The position numbers were made by a program, and so were the translations under genes. From assembly GCF_016658865.1 (NCBI RefSeq), contig NZ_CP067992.1, forward strand, positions 453,001 through 517,000: a DNA stretch of 64,000 bases. The letters run 5' to 3'. Below, in pieces: positions 10,348-20,844 of this stretch. This stretch comes from Streptococcus mitis (GTDB lineage Bacteria; Bacillota; Bacilli; Lactobacillales; Streptococcaceae). The stretch's first letter is position 1; each line of letters opens with the position of its first letter. A model generated the notes under the pieces. The model did not search any database and was not told the DNA's origin. It saw only the letters and a program-made list of their open reading frames with translations.

Positions 10348-11134
10348 ACTGAGCCACCTGACGTTCACTTATCCGGAACGGTCCTTTAGCTTGGATGTTG
10401 AAGACAAACACTTCGCCGATCCGATGGTGGCGATTGTCGGCCAAAATGGTGCCGGCAAATCAACGCTCTTCAAATTGTTGACGGGCTTGCTGACACCACA
10501 AACCGGTGTGATTAAGATCGATGGAGAAAATTTTAATGATCTTAAACCAGTCGAAAAGTTACTGAAGGTTGGGATTACTTTTCAGAATCCTGACGATCAG
10601 CTTTTCAACCCGACCGTTCAACGAGAGGTGGAGTGGAATGTCGCGCAGATCATGGATGACCACGACACGATTACGAGACGGGCTTTAGCGGCTCTAAAAA
10701 GAGTTGGCTTGGATGATAAAACAGCTGAAAGTCCATATGACCTGTCATTGTCGGAACGCAAGCTGTTGAGCGTTGCCACAGTTTTGGCAGTGGATCCGGC
10801 GATTTATTTATTTGATGAGCCGATGATGTCGCTTGATTGGGAAAGCCGGCGCAAGTTGACCGCAATTTTCCATCAGTTGGCTGATTCGGGCCACCAAGTT
10901 GTGACCATCACCCATGACATGGATTGGGTCGCCGCCGAGTTTGAGTCGGTGTATGTTATGGAACACGGGAAGTTTGGCTTCGCCGGCAGTCCACGGGAAT
11001 TGTTCAGCAATCACGAACTTGTCCAGCGAGTGGGATTACTACCACCGCGGATTATGGACATAGCGGAGTCGCTGGGTGATTCACAGACATATTTATCGGT
11101 TAATGATTATTGCCAGAAAAATCGAGATGTATAG
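10334..11134 (+). CDS. ECF transporter ATPase A'
   Basis: 266-aa partner ATPase with Walker A GQNGAGKST, Walker B IYLFDEPMMSLD retaining the catalytic Glu, and H-loop TITHDMDW. The signature is degenerate (LSLSERKL instead of LSGGQ). Together with the Asp and missing His in the first ATPase this gives one canonical and one doubly degenerate composite site. ATG follows aaggaggtcc within the upstream gene. Last gene of the unit. Confidence 0.83.
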   Translation: MSTIELSHLTFTYPERSFSLDVEDKHFADPMVAIVGQNGAGKSTLFKLLTGLLTPQTGVIKIDGENFNDLKPVEKLLKVGITFQNPDDQLFNPTVQREVEWNVAQIMDDHDTITRRALAALKRVGLDDKTAESPYDLSLSERKLLSVATVLAVDPAIYLFDEPMMSLDWESRRKLTAIFHQLADSGHQVVTITHDMDWVAAEFESVYVMEHGKFGFAGSPRELFSNHELVQRVGLLPPRIMDIAESLGDSQTYLSVNDYCQKNRDV

Positions 11135-11136
11135 AA

Positions 11137-11213
11137 AAAGTCACCTCTGCGGGTTTTCCAGGTTGAAGGATTAACTTCAGCTTCTGGCAAGAACTCACAT
11201 GGGTGACTTTTGT
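11137..11213 (+). terminator. Long nested hairpin after the ECF operon, probable terminator
   Basis: Outer arms aaagtcacc/ggtgactttt enclose an inner stem-loop (ccagg, ttgaag-gattaa-cttcag, ctgg). It ends in a short T stretch 3' of the last ECF gene, so termination is the simplest reading, but it is larger than usual. Confidence 0.5.
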
Positions 11214-11394
11214 GTTTAATAACGTTTCATGATCATCGGGTGCTTCCTCAGATCACTCGGTTTGATTTTACTTTGTTTCATGGTCATAATCATATACCAT
11301 TTCTTTTGGATTTTTTGTTTGACTAATACAAAATAGGTCTTCATGGGTCTTCGCATTTTTAGCGCCTATTAGGATCATCAGTATAATTTTCTGA

Positions 11395-11658
11395 ATTAGG
11401 AGACTGTCCCATCACTATTCGAACTTCGTCTCCCAACTTACGCTGTTCCCATTCAATGGTGTAGGGCAAATCCTCATGACAGCTGTTTACCGTGAACAGT
11501 GGATATTCTGGGCTGCTACTAATGTCTTTTCAATCTATCTCTGGTGGGGAGAAAGCCTGCAAATCCAAGGGAAATACTTGATTTATCTCATTAACAGTCT
11601 AGTTGGTTGGTATCAGTGGAGCAAGGCAGCTAAGCAGAACACTGACTTACCTAACTAA
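11395..11658 (+). pseudogene. pnuC: 3' remnant of pnuC (nicotinamide riboside transporter)
   Basis: An open frame without a proper start ends at TAA 11656-11658 and carries the conserved PnuC C-terminus: VGQILMTAVYREQWIFWA, FSIYLWWGES, NSLVGWYQW. Homology is clear only from about 11455; upstream codons (11395-11454) look unrelated. More than two thirds of the gene is missing and the ECF module lies immediately upstream, so the insertion or an associated deletion destroyed pnuC. A 60-aa product from ATG 11476 is possible but would not transport. Confidence 0.8.
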
Positions 11659-11734
11659 GAAAAAATGTTTAAAAGTGCTATTTTGAGTTTTCGGTTAAAA
11701 CAGATAGAGTTGAAAATCAAGGATTTATATTATG

Positions 11735-11763
11735 AAAAAGAGGATCGGCGGATCCTCTTTTCT
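11735..11763. terminator. Terminator between pnuC remnant and sczA
   Basis: aaaaagaggatc-ggcg-gatcctctttt, symmetric with T/A tracts on both sides, so it can serve both convergent genes. Confidence 0.8.
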
Positions 11764-11823
11764 TGTTGAAAAGATAAAAAACTTACTAGCCTAGAAATAA
11801 GGTAACTGAGTTCTACTCTGTAT

Positions 11824-12360
11824 TCAATTTTTAGGAATGAGAAAGTCTAGATAAAACTGGACAACTTCCTGTTCTGTGAAGTCTTGCCCTTTTTTGAGCC
11901 ACCAGATCAATGTCTCGGTAAAGTTTGTTATGACCAAGTGTTGGAGATAAGAGGCAGGCAGACTGGGGTGAGCTTCTTTCAAATCATCAGCCAACAAGGG
12001 ATAGACGTGGTTCTCCAATTCTCTCTGGAGTTGACGGAGGAAGTAGTCATTTTTGGAAAATAGCAGACTGGTGATATGGTCTTGATTCTTCTGAAAATGG
12101 AGAAAGAGGTGGGCGAGGTAATCCTCGGTTGAAATGGACTTCTCTCTTTCAAAGAGGTGATGGAAGAGGTAGCGACAAAGCTCGTCCAGAAGTAGTTCCT
12201 TACTCTCATAGTGACAGTAAAAAGTGGAACGTCCCACGTCTGCGAGATCAATGATATCCTGAACCGTAGTGGATTCGTAGCCCTTATCGTTCAAAAGTTG
12301 TAGAAAAGCTTGATAGATGGCTTTTTTTGTTTTACTGATACGACGGTCGATTTTAGTCAT
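11824..12360 (-). CDS. sczA: TetR-family zinc-responsive regulator SczA
   Basis: 178-aa TetR protein: N-terminal helix-turn-helix (about residues 8-55, TVQDIIDLADVGRSTFYCHYESKELL) and a helical ligand domain. It is divergent from czcD, as in pneumococcus, where SczA activates czcD with Zn(II), Co(II) or Ni(II) and represses it without metal. Palindromes in the shared intergenic region (12382-12393, 12447-12463) fit operators. Name assigned by context and type. Confidence 0.85.
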   Translation of the reverse strand: MTKIDRRISKTKKAIYQAFLQLLNDKGYESTTVQDIIDLADVGRSTFYCHYESKELLLDELCRYLFHHLFEREKSISTEDYLAHLFLHFQKNQDHITSLLFSKNDYFLRQLQRELENHVYPLLADDLKEAHPSLPASYLQHLVITNFTETLIWWLKKGQDFTEQEVVQFYLDFLIPKN

Positions 12361-12381
12361 ATGGACACTTGAGGCAAAATG

Positions 12382-12393
12382 TTCAGAACTGAA
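12382..12393. promoter_or_regulatory. Candidate SczA operator 1
   Basis: Palindrome ttcagaactgaa, close to the sczA start. Confidence 0.45.
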
Positions 12394-12446
12394 TAAAGTT
12401 GACGCTTTGCTTCTATCCTTTCTTTGAATTTTAGTGGATAATGATA

Positions 12447-12463
12447 ATGAACAAGATGTTCAT
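12447..12463. promoter_or_regulatory. Candidate SczA operator 2
   Basis: Perfect 7-3-7 inverted repeat atgaaca-aga-tgttcat about 30 bp before the czcD start. Pneumococcal SczA is known to use two GTTCA-type motifs here. Confidence 0.55.
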
Positions 12464-12492
12464 AAATATATTATAACAAAGGAATGAGAAAG

Positions 12493-13389
12493 ATGAAGGC
12501 AAAATATACTGTTTGGGTAGCTTTTTTCTTAAACTTGACTTATGCTATTGTCGAGTTTATTGCAGGTGGAGTATTTGGTTCGAGTGCTGTTCTTGCTGAC
12601 TCTGTGCATGATTTGGGAGATGCCATTTCTATTGGGATATCGGCCTTTTTAGAAACAATCTCAAATAGAGAAGAAGATAGGCAGTACACCTTGGGTTACA
12701 AGCGATTTAGTCTTTTAGGAGCACTAGTGACTGCTGTGATTCTTATCACAGGATCCATCCTAGTGATTTTGGAAAATACAACTAAACTTTTTAATCCACA
12801 GCCCGTTAATGATGAAGGTATCCTCTGGCTAGGAATGATTGCGGTTACTATCAATGTATTAGCTAGTCTTGTGGTCCGAAAGGGACAAACAAAGAACGAG
12901 TCAATTCTGAGTCTGCATTTTCTAGAAGATACTCTTGGTTGGTTGGCTGTCATTCTGATGGCAATTGTTCTTCGATTTACAGATTGGTATATTCTTGATC
13001 CGCTCTTATCGCTTGTCATTTCCATCTTCATTTTAATCAAAGCCATTCCTCGATTTTGGAGCACACTCAAGATTTTCTTGGATGCTGTGCCAGAAGGTGT
13101 CGATATCAAGCAAGTCATGAGTGACTTAGAGGGATTAGACAATGTGGCTAGCCTTAACCAGCTTAATCTCTGGACTATGGATGGTTTGGAAAAAAATGCC
13201 ATTGTTCATGTTTGCCTAAAAGAAATTGAACAGATGGAAACTTGTAAAGAATTCATACGAAACTTGCTAAAAGATTGTGGATTTCAAAACATCACTATTG
13301 AAGTTGATGCCGACCTAGAAACTCACCAAGCACATAAGCGCAATATAACAGAGTTAGAAGCAAGTCATGATCAAAATCATCATCATTGA
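12493..13389 (+). CDS. czcD: Zinc/cobalt cation efflux protein (CDF family)
   Basis: About 298 aa, six membrane spans. Metal-site residues are visible as ADSVHDLGDA in the second span and LHFLEDTLG in the fifth, followed by a cytoplasmic C-terminal domain and a His-rich tail (HDQNHHH). It exports Zn(II)/Co(II) in exchange for protons. ATG 12493 is chosen because aaagga ends right at the first ATG (12484), leaving no spacing for it. Divergent from sczA. Confidence 0.9.
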   Translation: MKAKYTVWVAFFLNLTYAIVEFIAGGVFGSSAVLADSVHDLGDAISIGISAFLETISNREEDRQYTLGYKRFSLLGALVTAVILITGSILVILENTTKLFNPQPVNDEGILWLGMIAVTINVLASLVVRKGQTKNESILSLHFLEDTLGWLAVILMAIVLRFTDWYILDPLLSLVISIFILIKAIPRFWSTLKIFLDAVPEGVDIKQVMSDLEGLDNVASLNQLNLWTMDGLEKNAIVHVCLKEIEQMETCKEFIRNLLKDCGFQNITIEVDADLETHQAHKRNITELEASHDQNHHH

Positions 13390-13465
13390 TGAGGTGTAGT
13401 ATAAGTGAGCGAAAGCATAATAAAAAGTGTATACTTAAACTAGTAAAAATGGAGAGGATATGTTA

Positions 13466-14503
13466 ATGAAATCAGCAGTATATACAAAGGCGGGTCAGGT
13501 TGGACTTGCTACAATTGAACGTCCGCAAATTATAGACGCAGATGATGTGATTATTCGTGTGGTTCGTGCTTGTGTTTGTGGTTCGGACCTTTGGAGTTAC
13601 CGCAATCCAGATATTAAAGCGGGACATAAAAATAGTGGACACGAAGCGATTGGAATCGTTGAAGAAACTGGGGAAGCCATTACGACGGTGAAGCCAGGTG
13701 ATTTTGTCATTGTCCCTTTTACCCATGGATGTGGTGAGTGTGATGCCTGTCTTGCTGGCTTTGACGGTTCTTGCGAAAATCATATTGGTAATAACTTGGG
13801 AGGCGATTTTCAGGCGGAATATATTCGTTTTCACTATGCAAACTGGGCGCTGGTTAAAATCCCTGGACAACCTTCTGACTACACAGAAGGTATGCTAAAG
13901 TCCCTCTTGACTCTTGCAGATGTTATGCCGACAGGCTATCATGCGGCGCACGTTGCAAATGTTCAAAAAGGTGATAAGGTTGTGGTCATTGGCGATGGGG
14001 CTGTTGGTCAATGTGCTGTTATCGCAGCTAAGATGCGTGGTGCTTCACAAATTATTCTTATGAGCCGTCATGAAGACCGTCAAAAGATGGCTCTGGAGTC
14101 AGGTGCGACAGCTGTTGTAGCTGAACGTGGTCAAGAAGGAATTGCCAAGGTGCGTGAAATTCTAGGTGGTGGTGCAGATGCAACTCTGGAATGTGTTGGA
14201 ACAGAAGCAGCGGTTGATCAAGCACTTGGTGTTCTCCATAATGGAGGGCGCATGGGCTTTGTTGGTGTACCGCACTATGAAAATCGAGCCATTGGCTCAA
14301 CCTTTGGACAAAATACAATAATCGGCGGTGGTCCAGCTTCTGTCACAACTTATGACAAACAAGTATTACTAAAAGCCGTTCTTGATGGCGATATCAATCC
14401 AGGCCGTGTCTTTACTTCAAGCTATAAATTAGAAGATATTGATCAAGCTTATAAAGATATGGATGAACGTAAGACCATTAAGTCTATGATTGTGATGGAC
14501 TAA
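13466..14503 (+). CDS. Zinc-dependent alcohol dehydrogenase
   Basis: About 345 aa, MDR/threonine-dehydrogenase-like. Catalytic zinc ligands in CVCGSD and GHEAIG, structural zinc cysteines in CGECDACLAGFDGSC (about residues 90-105), and Rossmann motif VVIGDGAVGQ. ATG 13466 is preferred over 13460 for spacing from ggagagg. In pneumococcus the gene after czcD is adhC with the MerR-type regulator nmlR between them; here nmlR is not present in the 76-nt gap. Own terminator follows. Confidence 0.85.
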   Translation: MKSAVYTKAGQVGLATIERPQIIDADDVIIRVVRACVCGSDLWSYRNPDIKAGHKNSGHEAIGIVEETGEAITTVKPGDFVIVPFTHGCGECDACLAGFDGSCENHIGNNLGGDFQAEYIRFHYANWALVKIPGQPSDYTEGMLKSLLTLADVMPTGYHAAHVANVQKGDKVVVIGDGAVGQCAVIAAKMRGASQIILMSRHEDRQKMALESGATAVVAERGQEGIAKVREILGGGADATLECVGTEAAVDQALGVLHNGGRMGFVGVPHYENRAIGSTFGQNTIIGGGPASVTTYDKQVLLKAVLDGDINPGRVFTSSYKLEDIDQAYKDMDERKTIKSMIVMD

Positions 14504-14508
14504 AAAAG

Positions 14509-14550
14509 AAAATCCTAATGGAGATTTGAGACTCTCTATTAGGATTTTTT
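14509..14550 (+). terminator. Terminator after the alcohol dehydrogenase
   Basis: aaaatcctaat (ending 14519) pairs with attaggatttttt. Confidence 0.8.
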
Positions 14551-14570
14551 GTCATGTTTAATTTGTGGAG

Positions 14571-15599
<1,029 letters not shown>

Positions 15600-15614
15600 T
15601 CATATTTTTCTTCT

Positions 15615-15647
15615 TTTTACTCATATTTTAGTAAAAATTTAGTAAAA
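15615..15647. promoter_or_regulatory. Candidate GalR operators
   Basis: Half-site ttttact (15615-15621) with inverted copies agtaaaa at 15630-15636 and 15641-15647, upstream of the galK -35. Confidence 0.45.
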
Positions 15648-15651
15648 AGGA

Positions 15652-15680
15652 TTGACCTTGGAAAATCCCTTGGATACAAT
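15652..15680 (+). promoter_or_regulatory. galKT promoter
   Basis: -35 ttgacc (15652-15657), 17 nt, -10 tacaat (15675-15680). Confidence 0.75.
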
Positions 15681-15682
15681 AG

Positions 15683-15697
15683 AAGAAAACGATTACA
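15683..15697 (+). promoter_or_regulatory. cre-like site downstream of the galKT promoter
   Basis: aagaaaacgattaca fits the CcpA box with one mismatch. Located across the transcription start, a repressing position. Confidence 0.5.
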
Positions 15698-15736
15698 CGT
15701 TAAGGTGACTTAACGGACAGTCAAAGGAGAATTCAT

Positions 15737-16915
15737 ATGTCACAACATCTTACTGCAGAAGCACTTCGTAAAGACTTTCTTACTGTTTTTGGTCAAGCAG
15801 CAGACCAAACTTTCTTCTCACCAGGTCGTATCAATCTGATTGGTGAACACACAGACTACAACGGTGGGCACGTATTTCCAGCAGCCATTTCCTTAGGAAC
15901 TTATGGGGCTGCTCGCAAACGTGATGACCAAGTCTTGCGTTTCTACTCAGCTAACTTTGAGGACAAGGGCATTATCGAAGTACCTTTAGCTGACCTCAAG
16001 TTTGAAAAAGAGCATAACTGGACCAACTATCCAAAAGGAGTTCTTCATTTCTTGCAAGAAGCTGGGCATGTGATTGACAAAGGTTTTGATTTTTATGTCT
16101 ATGGGAATATCCCAAATGGTGCTGGTTTGTCTTCTTCAGCATCCTTGGAACTTTTGACAGGGGTCGTGACAGAGCATCTCTTTGATTTAAAATTAGAGCG
16201 TCTCGATTTGGTTAAAATCGGCAAACAAACAGAAAACAACTTTATCGGAGTCAACTCTGGTATCATGGACCAATTTGCTATCGGTATGGGTGCAGACCAA
16301 CGTGCTATTTACTTAGATACTAACACTTTAGAGTATGACTTGGTGCCACTTGATTTGAAGGACAATGTCGTTGTTATCATGAACACTAACAAACGCCGTG
16401 AATTGGCGGACTCTAAGTACAATGAACGTCGTGCTGAGTGTGAAAAAGCAGTGGAAGAGTTGCAAGTTGCCTTAGATATTCAGACCTTGGGTGAATTGGA
16501 TGAGTGGGCCTTTGACCAATACAGCTATCTGATTAAAGATGAAAATCGTTTGAAACGTGCTCGCCATGCTGTGCTTGAAAACCAACGTACCCTTAAAGCT
16601 CAAGTAGCCCTCCAAGCAGGAGATTTGGAAACATTTGGTCGTTTGATGAATGCTTCTCACGTTTCTCTTGAGCATGATTATGAAGTAACTGGTTTGGAAT
16701 TGGATACTCTTGTTCACACAGCTTGGGCACAAGAAGGTGTTCTCGGTGCTCGTATGACAGGGGCAGGTTTTGGCGGATGTGCCATTGCCTTGGTGCAAAA
16801 AGATGCTGTTGATGCCTTTAAGGAAGCTGTGGGCAAACACTACGAGGAAGTAGTTGGATACGCTCCAAGTTTCTATATCGCTGAAGTTGCAGGTGGCACT
16901 CGCGTCCTTGACTAG
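15737..16915 (+). CDS. galK: Galactokinase
   Basis: 392 aa, full length. Galactose signature [15 protein letters not shown] near residue 35, ATP-binding GHMP motif [11 protein letters not shown] near 130, third motif TGAGFGGCA near 345. It phosphorylates galactose at C1, first step of the Leloir pathway. ATG follows aaaggaga. galT starts 15 nt after its stop with its own aggagg. Confidence 0.95.
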   Translation: MSQHLTAEALRKDFLTVFGQAADQTFFSPGRINLIGEHTDYNGGHVFPAAISLGTYGAARKRDDQVLRFYSANFEDKGIIEVPLADLKFEKEHNWTNYPKGVLHFLQEAGHVIDKGFDFYVYGNIPNGAGLSSSASLELLTGVVTEHLFDLKLERLDLVKIGKQTENNFIGVNSGIMDQFAIGMGADQRAIYLDTNTLEYDLVPLDLKDNVVVIMNTNKRRELADSKYNERRAECEKAVEELQVALDIQTLGELDEWAFDQYSYLIKDENRLKRARHAVLENQRTLKAQVALQAGDLETFGRLMNASHVSLEHDYEVTGLELDTLVHTAWAQEGVLGARMTGAGFGGCAIALVQKDAVDAFKEAVGKHYEEVVGYAPSFYIAEVAGGTRVLD

Positions 16916-16930
16916 TCAAAAGGAGGCTTT

Positions 16931-18415
16931 ATGGTGACCTTAGTAGATAAATTTGTAACACATGTCATTTCTGAAAGTTCATTTGAGGAAATGGATCGAA
17001 TCTACCTGACCAATCGTGTCTTGGCACGAGTGGGAGATGGTGTTTTGGAAGTTGAGACCAATCTGGATAAAGTGATTGACCTCAAGGACCAGTTGGTTGA
17101 GGAAGCCGTTCGATTAGAGACGATTGAAGATAGTCGGACTGCACGTGAAATCCTTGGTGCTGAACTGATGGACTTGGTAACTCCTTGCCCGAGTCAGGTC
17201 AATCGTGACTTCTGGGAAACCTATGTCCACTCTCCTGAGCAATCGATAGAGGATTTTTACCAACTCAGTCAGAAAAATGACTACATCAAACTCAAGGCCA
17301 TTGCTAAAAATATTGCTTATCGTGTTCCATCTGATTACGGTGAACTTGAAATTACCATCAACCTCTCTAAGCCTGAGAAGGATCCGAAAGAGATTGCGGC
17401 AGCCAAGTTGGTGCAAGCTAGCAATTATCCCCAGTGTCAGCTTTGTCTAGAGAATGAAGGCTACCATGGTCGAGTTAACCACCCAGCTCGCAGCAATCAC
17501 CGGATTATCCGTTTTGAAATGGCTGGTCAGGAGTGGGGCTTCCAGTATTCGCCCTATGCTTACTTTAATGAGCACTGTATTTTCTTAGATGGCCAGCATC
17601 GTCCCATGGCCATTAGTCGTCAGAGTTTTGAACGTCTGTTGGCTATCGTAGAGCAGTTTCCAGGATATTTTGCAGGCTCTAATGCCGACTTGCCGATTGT
17701 GGGGGGCTCTATTCTAACTCATGACCACTATCAGGGAGGCCGTCACATATTTCCTATGGAATTGGCTCCTCTGCAAAAGACCTTCCGATTTATTGGTTTT
17801 GAACAGGTCAAGGCTGGGATTGTCAAGTGGCCCATGTCAGTGCTGCGTTTGACTTCGGATTCCAAAGAAGATTTGATCAACTTAGCTGACAAGATTTTGC
17901 AGGAATGGCGCCAGTATTCAGATCTTGCAGTGCAGATTTTAGCAGAGACTGATGGGACACCACATCATACCATCACCCCAATTGCCCGTAAGCGTGATGG
18001 CCAGTTTGAGTTGGACTTGGTATTTCGAGACAATCAGACTTCTGCAGAACATCCTGATGGCATCTATCATCCTCACAAGGATGTCCAACATATCAAGAAG
18101 GAAAATATTGGCTTGATTGAGGTCATGGGCTTGGCAATCTTGCCACCACGTCTGAAAGAAGAAGTGGAGCAAGTCGCTAGCTATCTTGTAGGAGAAGCTG
18201 TTGCAGTTGCCGATTATCATCAGGAATGGGCAGACCAACTCAAAGTCCAACATCCAGACCTAACAGATAAAGAAAAAGCTCTTGAAATCGTCAAGGACTC
18301 TGTTGGTGCTATCTTTGCGCGTGTGCTTGAGGATGCAGGAGTCTACAAGCAAACGGAACAGGGACAGGCGGCCTTTATGCGCTTTGTGGAGCAGGTCGGA
18401 ATTTTGCCAGACTAG
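16931..18415 (+). CDS. galT: Galactose-1-phosphate uridylyltransferase (class II)
   Basis: 494 aa, the long Gram-positive form (often called GalT2), not the approximately 350-aa E. coli type. The catalytic region has [17 protein letters not shown]. It swaps UMP between UDP-glucose and galactose-1-phosphate. It is the second gene of galKT; galE is not in the window. Confidence 0.93.
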   Translation: MVTLVDKFVTHVISESSFEEMDRIYLTNRVLARVGDGVLEVETNLDKVIDLKDQLVEEAVRLETIEDSRTAREILGAELMDLVTPCPSQVNRDFWETYVHSPEQSIEDFYQLSQKNDYIKLKAIAKNIAYRVPSDYGELEITINLSKPEKDPKEIAAAKLVQASNYPQCQLCLENEGYHGRVNHPARSNHRIIRFEMAGQEWGFQYSPYAYFNEHCIFLDGQHRPMAISRQSFERLLAIVEQFPGYFAGSNADLPIVGGSILTHDHYQGGRHIFPMELAPLQKTFRFIGFEQVKAGIVKWPMSVLRLTSDSKEDLINLADKILQEWRQYSDLAVQILAETDGTPHHTITPIARKRDGQFELDLVFRDNQTSAEHPDGIYHPHKDVQHIKKENIGLIEVMGLAILPPRLKEEVEQVASYLVGEAVAVADYHQEWADQLKVQHPDLTDKEKALEIVKDSVGAIFARVLEDAGVYKQTEQGQAAFMRFVEQVGILPD

Positions 18416-18484
18416 GAGCTTTCTCCTTGCACAGTCCTATAAAAAGTAGTATCATAGTGTCGTTTGAAATATCAGGAGGAAACG

Positions 18485-18889
18485 ATGAAAGATTTTCATT
18501 TTGACGCTATATCTGCCTTTGAAAATTACGAAATTGAACAAATGAGAGATGGTCACGTTGTGGTGACGACGAAAGTAGTGGACTCATCGCTCAACTACTA
18601 TGGCAATGCCCATGGTGGCTATCTCTTTACCCTTTGCGACCAGATCAGTGGTTTGGTGGTTATCTCGCTGGGGCTTGATGGAGTGACGCTCCAGTCCTCT
18701 ATCAACTACCTTAAGGCAGGAAAACTCGACGATGTATTGACCATTAAAGGAGAATGTGTCCATCAAGGTCGCACAACCTGTGTAGTGGATGTCGATATTA
18801 CCAATCAAGAAGGCAGAAACGTCTGCAAGGCAACCTTCACCATGTTTGTCACAGGCCAGCGGTCAGAAGACAGACAGGTAAGGATATAG
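18485..18889 (+). CDS. PaaI-family hotdog-fold thioesterase
   Basis: About 134 aa. The fold is recognisable from NYYGNAHGGYLFTLCDQISG (active helix with HGG and Asp) and SSINYLKAGKLDD. It hydrolyses an acyl- or aryl-CoA thioester; the substrate is unknown. Start at 18485, 5 nt after aggagg; an upstream ATG (18464) would place the ribosome site inside the gene. Confidence 0.82.
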   Translation: MKDFHFDAISAFENYEIEQMRDGHVVVTTKVVDSSLNYYGNAHGGYLFTLCDQISGLVVISLGLDGVTLQSSINYLKAGKLDDVLTIKGECVHQGRTTCVVDVDITNQEGRNVCKATFTMFVTGQRSEDRQVRI

Positions 18890-18895
18890 ATAAAC

Positions 18896-18922
18896 AAAAA
18901 AAGAGGTTCACACCTCTTTTTC
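18896..18922. terminator. Bidirectional terminator
   Basis: aaaaagaggt-tcac-acctcttttt between the convergent thioesterase and pbuX genes. Confidence 0.85.
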
Positions 18923-20185
18923 TTATTTCTTTTTATGATTTAATACGGCATTGAGGGCAATAGCAAGTAGGCTGGCTACGACGATTCCGTTTGAGAAGAA
19001 CATTTGGAAGGCTGTCGGCATGCTGACAAAGAGATTACTGTTGTTGAGTCCGACCCCTGCAGCGATGGAAACTGCTGCGATAAGAAAGTTGTGTTCATTG
19101 TTAGCAAAGTCAACACGAGCTAGAATTTGCATCCCTTGAATAGACACAAAACCAAACATTACCAGCATGGCACCACCGAGGACAGGGCTTGGAATGATTT
19201 GGGCAAGGGCGCCAAACTTAGGAAGGAGTCCAAGGAGACCCAGGAAACCAGCTGCGTAGTAGATTGGCAGGCGAGTCTTGATACCTGATAATTTAACCAA
19301 ACCAACGTTTTGTGAAAATCCTGTGTAAGGGAAGGTGTTAAAGATTCCTCCGAGAAGTACGGCCAAACCTTCTGCGCGGTAACCGTTGCGAAGGCGCGTG
19401 CTGTCGATTGGGTCTTTCGTGATATCAGACAAGGCTAGGTAAACACCAGTCGACTCAACCATAGAAACCGTTGCGATGATACACATCATGACAATAGATG
19501 AGATTTCAAAGGTTGGCATCCCAAAGTAGAGTGGAGTTGGGACATGGACAAGTGGTGCTGCTGCAACAGGAGAGAAGTCAACCAAGCCCATGCTGGCAGC
19601 AATGGCAGTTCCAACAACCAGACCAATCAAAATAGAGATAGACTTGATAAATCCTTTGGTAAAGATGTTAATCAAGAGGATAATCAGAACAGTGATAGCT
19701 GCAAGCAAGAGACTTTGACCAGTTGGTTCTGGAACGTTATTTCCCATATTTCCAATAGCGACAGGAATCAAGGTTAAACCAATCGTGGTAATAACAGATC
19801 CTGTTACGATAGAAGGGAAGAGATTGGCCACTTTTGAGAAGATGCCTGAAACAAGAACCACGTAAATCCCTGATGCGATAAGGGCACCAAACATAGCGCC
19901 ACTACCATGGCTTTGCCCAATCATAATCAAGGGAGCGACTGATTGGAAGGCAACTCCGAGAACGACTGGAAGTCCAATCCCAAAGTATTTGTTGAGTTGG
20001 AGTTGGAGGAAGGTTGCCACCCCACACATGAAGATATCTGTGGAAATCAGGTAGGTTAACTGCTCAGTTGAATAGCCAAGGGCTGTCGCTATCATGATGG
20101 GAACCAGGATAGATCCTGAGTACATAGCTAGTAAGTGCTGCAAGCCAAGAACGGCTGCTTGCGAGTGTTTTTCTTGAGTTTGCAT
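18923..20185 (-). CDS. pbuX: Xanthine permease
   Basis: 420-aa NCS2-family uracil/xanthine permease with about 12-14 membrane spans. The family signature is visible near residues 325-345 (GALAQIIPSPVLGGAMLVMFG). It imports xanthine with cations. Its ATG overlaps the xpt stop (TAATG), so the two are translationally coupled and share the purine riboswitch. Confidence 0.93.
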   Translation of the reverse strand: MQTQEKHSQAAVLGLQHLLAMYSGSILVPIMIATALGYSTEQLTYLISTDIFMCGVATFLQLQLNKYFGIGLPVVLGVAFQSVAPLIMIGQSHGSGAMFGALIASGIYVVLVSGIFSKVANLFPSIVTGSVITTIGLTLIPVAIGNMGNNVPEPTGQSLLLAAITVLIILLINIFTKGFIKSISILIGLVVGTAIAASMGLVDFSPVAAAPLVHVPTPLYFGMPTFEISSIVMMCIIATVSMVESTGVYLALSDITKDPIDSTRLRNGYRAEGLAVLLGGIFNTFPYTGFSQNVGLVKLSGIKTRLPIYYAAGFLGLLGLLPKFGALAQIIPSPVLGGAMLVMFGFVSIQGMQILARVDFANNEHNFLIAAVSIAAGVGLNNSNLFVSMPTAFQMFFSNGIVVASLLAIALNAVLNHKKK

Positions 20186-20766
20186 TAGAGATCTGCCTCC
20201 TTAAATACGACTTGACCATTTTCAAAACGATCCAAACGAGCGAGTGATAGAACAGGATAGCCTGCTTTTTCAAGCAAATCACGGCCATCTTGGAAAGATT
20301 TTTCAATCACAATACCGATAGCTTCGACTGTTGCTCCAGCCTGTTCGATGATTTGAATCAAGCCTTTAGCAGCTTGGCCGTTAGCAAGGAAGTCGTCGAT
20401 AATCAAGACCTTGTCCTCTGGTGAGAGGAATTTTCCAGCGATAGAAACGGTGCTGGTCACTTGCTTGGTAAAGGAGTAAACTTCGGCAGTTAAGATTCCT
20501 TCGTTCATAGTGATATTCTTAGCTTTTTTGGCGAAAATCATGGGAACGTTTAAGGCTTCAGCTGTAAAAACGGCTGGGGCAATACCCGACGCTTCAATGG
20601 TCACGACCTTGGTAATACCAGCAGAAGCAAATTTTTCCGCAAAAACCTTACCAATTTCTCGCATCAAGCTAAAGTCAACTTGGTGGGTTAAAAAGGAATC
20701 TACCTTGAGGATGTTATCACCCAAGATATGCCCATCCTTGAGGATGCGCTCTTCTAATAATTTCAT
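20185..20766 (-). CDS. xpt: Xanthine phosphoribosyltransferase
   Basis: 193 aa. The PRPP-binding motif [17 protein letters not shown] is at about residues 125-141. It converts xanthine and PRPP to XMP for purine salvage. aggagg precedes the ATG. First gene of xpt-pbuX behind a long leader with purine aptamer, terminator and an unusual hairpin insertion. Confidence 0.95.
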   Translation of the reverse strand: MKLLEERILKDGHILGDNILKVDSFLTHQVDFSLMREIGKVFAEKFASAGITKVVTIEASGIAPAVFTAEALNVPMIFAKKAKNITMNEGILTAEVYSFTKQVTSTVSIAGKFLSPEDKVLIIDDFLANGQAAKGLIQIIEQAGATVEAIGIVIEKSFQDGRDLLEKAGYPVLSLARLDRFENGQVVFKEADL

Positions 20767-20844
20767 AAGACCTCCTAAAGTCTAAAAGCCAGTTTACTTG
20801 TTGGTTAAATGTTTCTATAGTGATCCAGTTTTCTAGTACTATAT

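Noticed and set aside
9361..10368. Long minus-strand frames (147 and 187 aa) opposite the ECF ATPase
   Set aside because: Shadows of the G+C-rich coding strand, which carries full Walker and signature motifs.
11216..11356. 46-aa basic frame on the minus strand (MRRPMKTYFVLVKQKIQ...) between the ECF hairpin and the pnuC remnant
   Set aside because: Weak ribosome site, no recognised family, and it sits in rearranged DNA; may be a fragment carried with the insertion, but coding cannot be supported.
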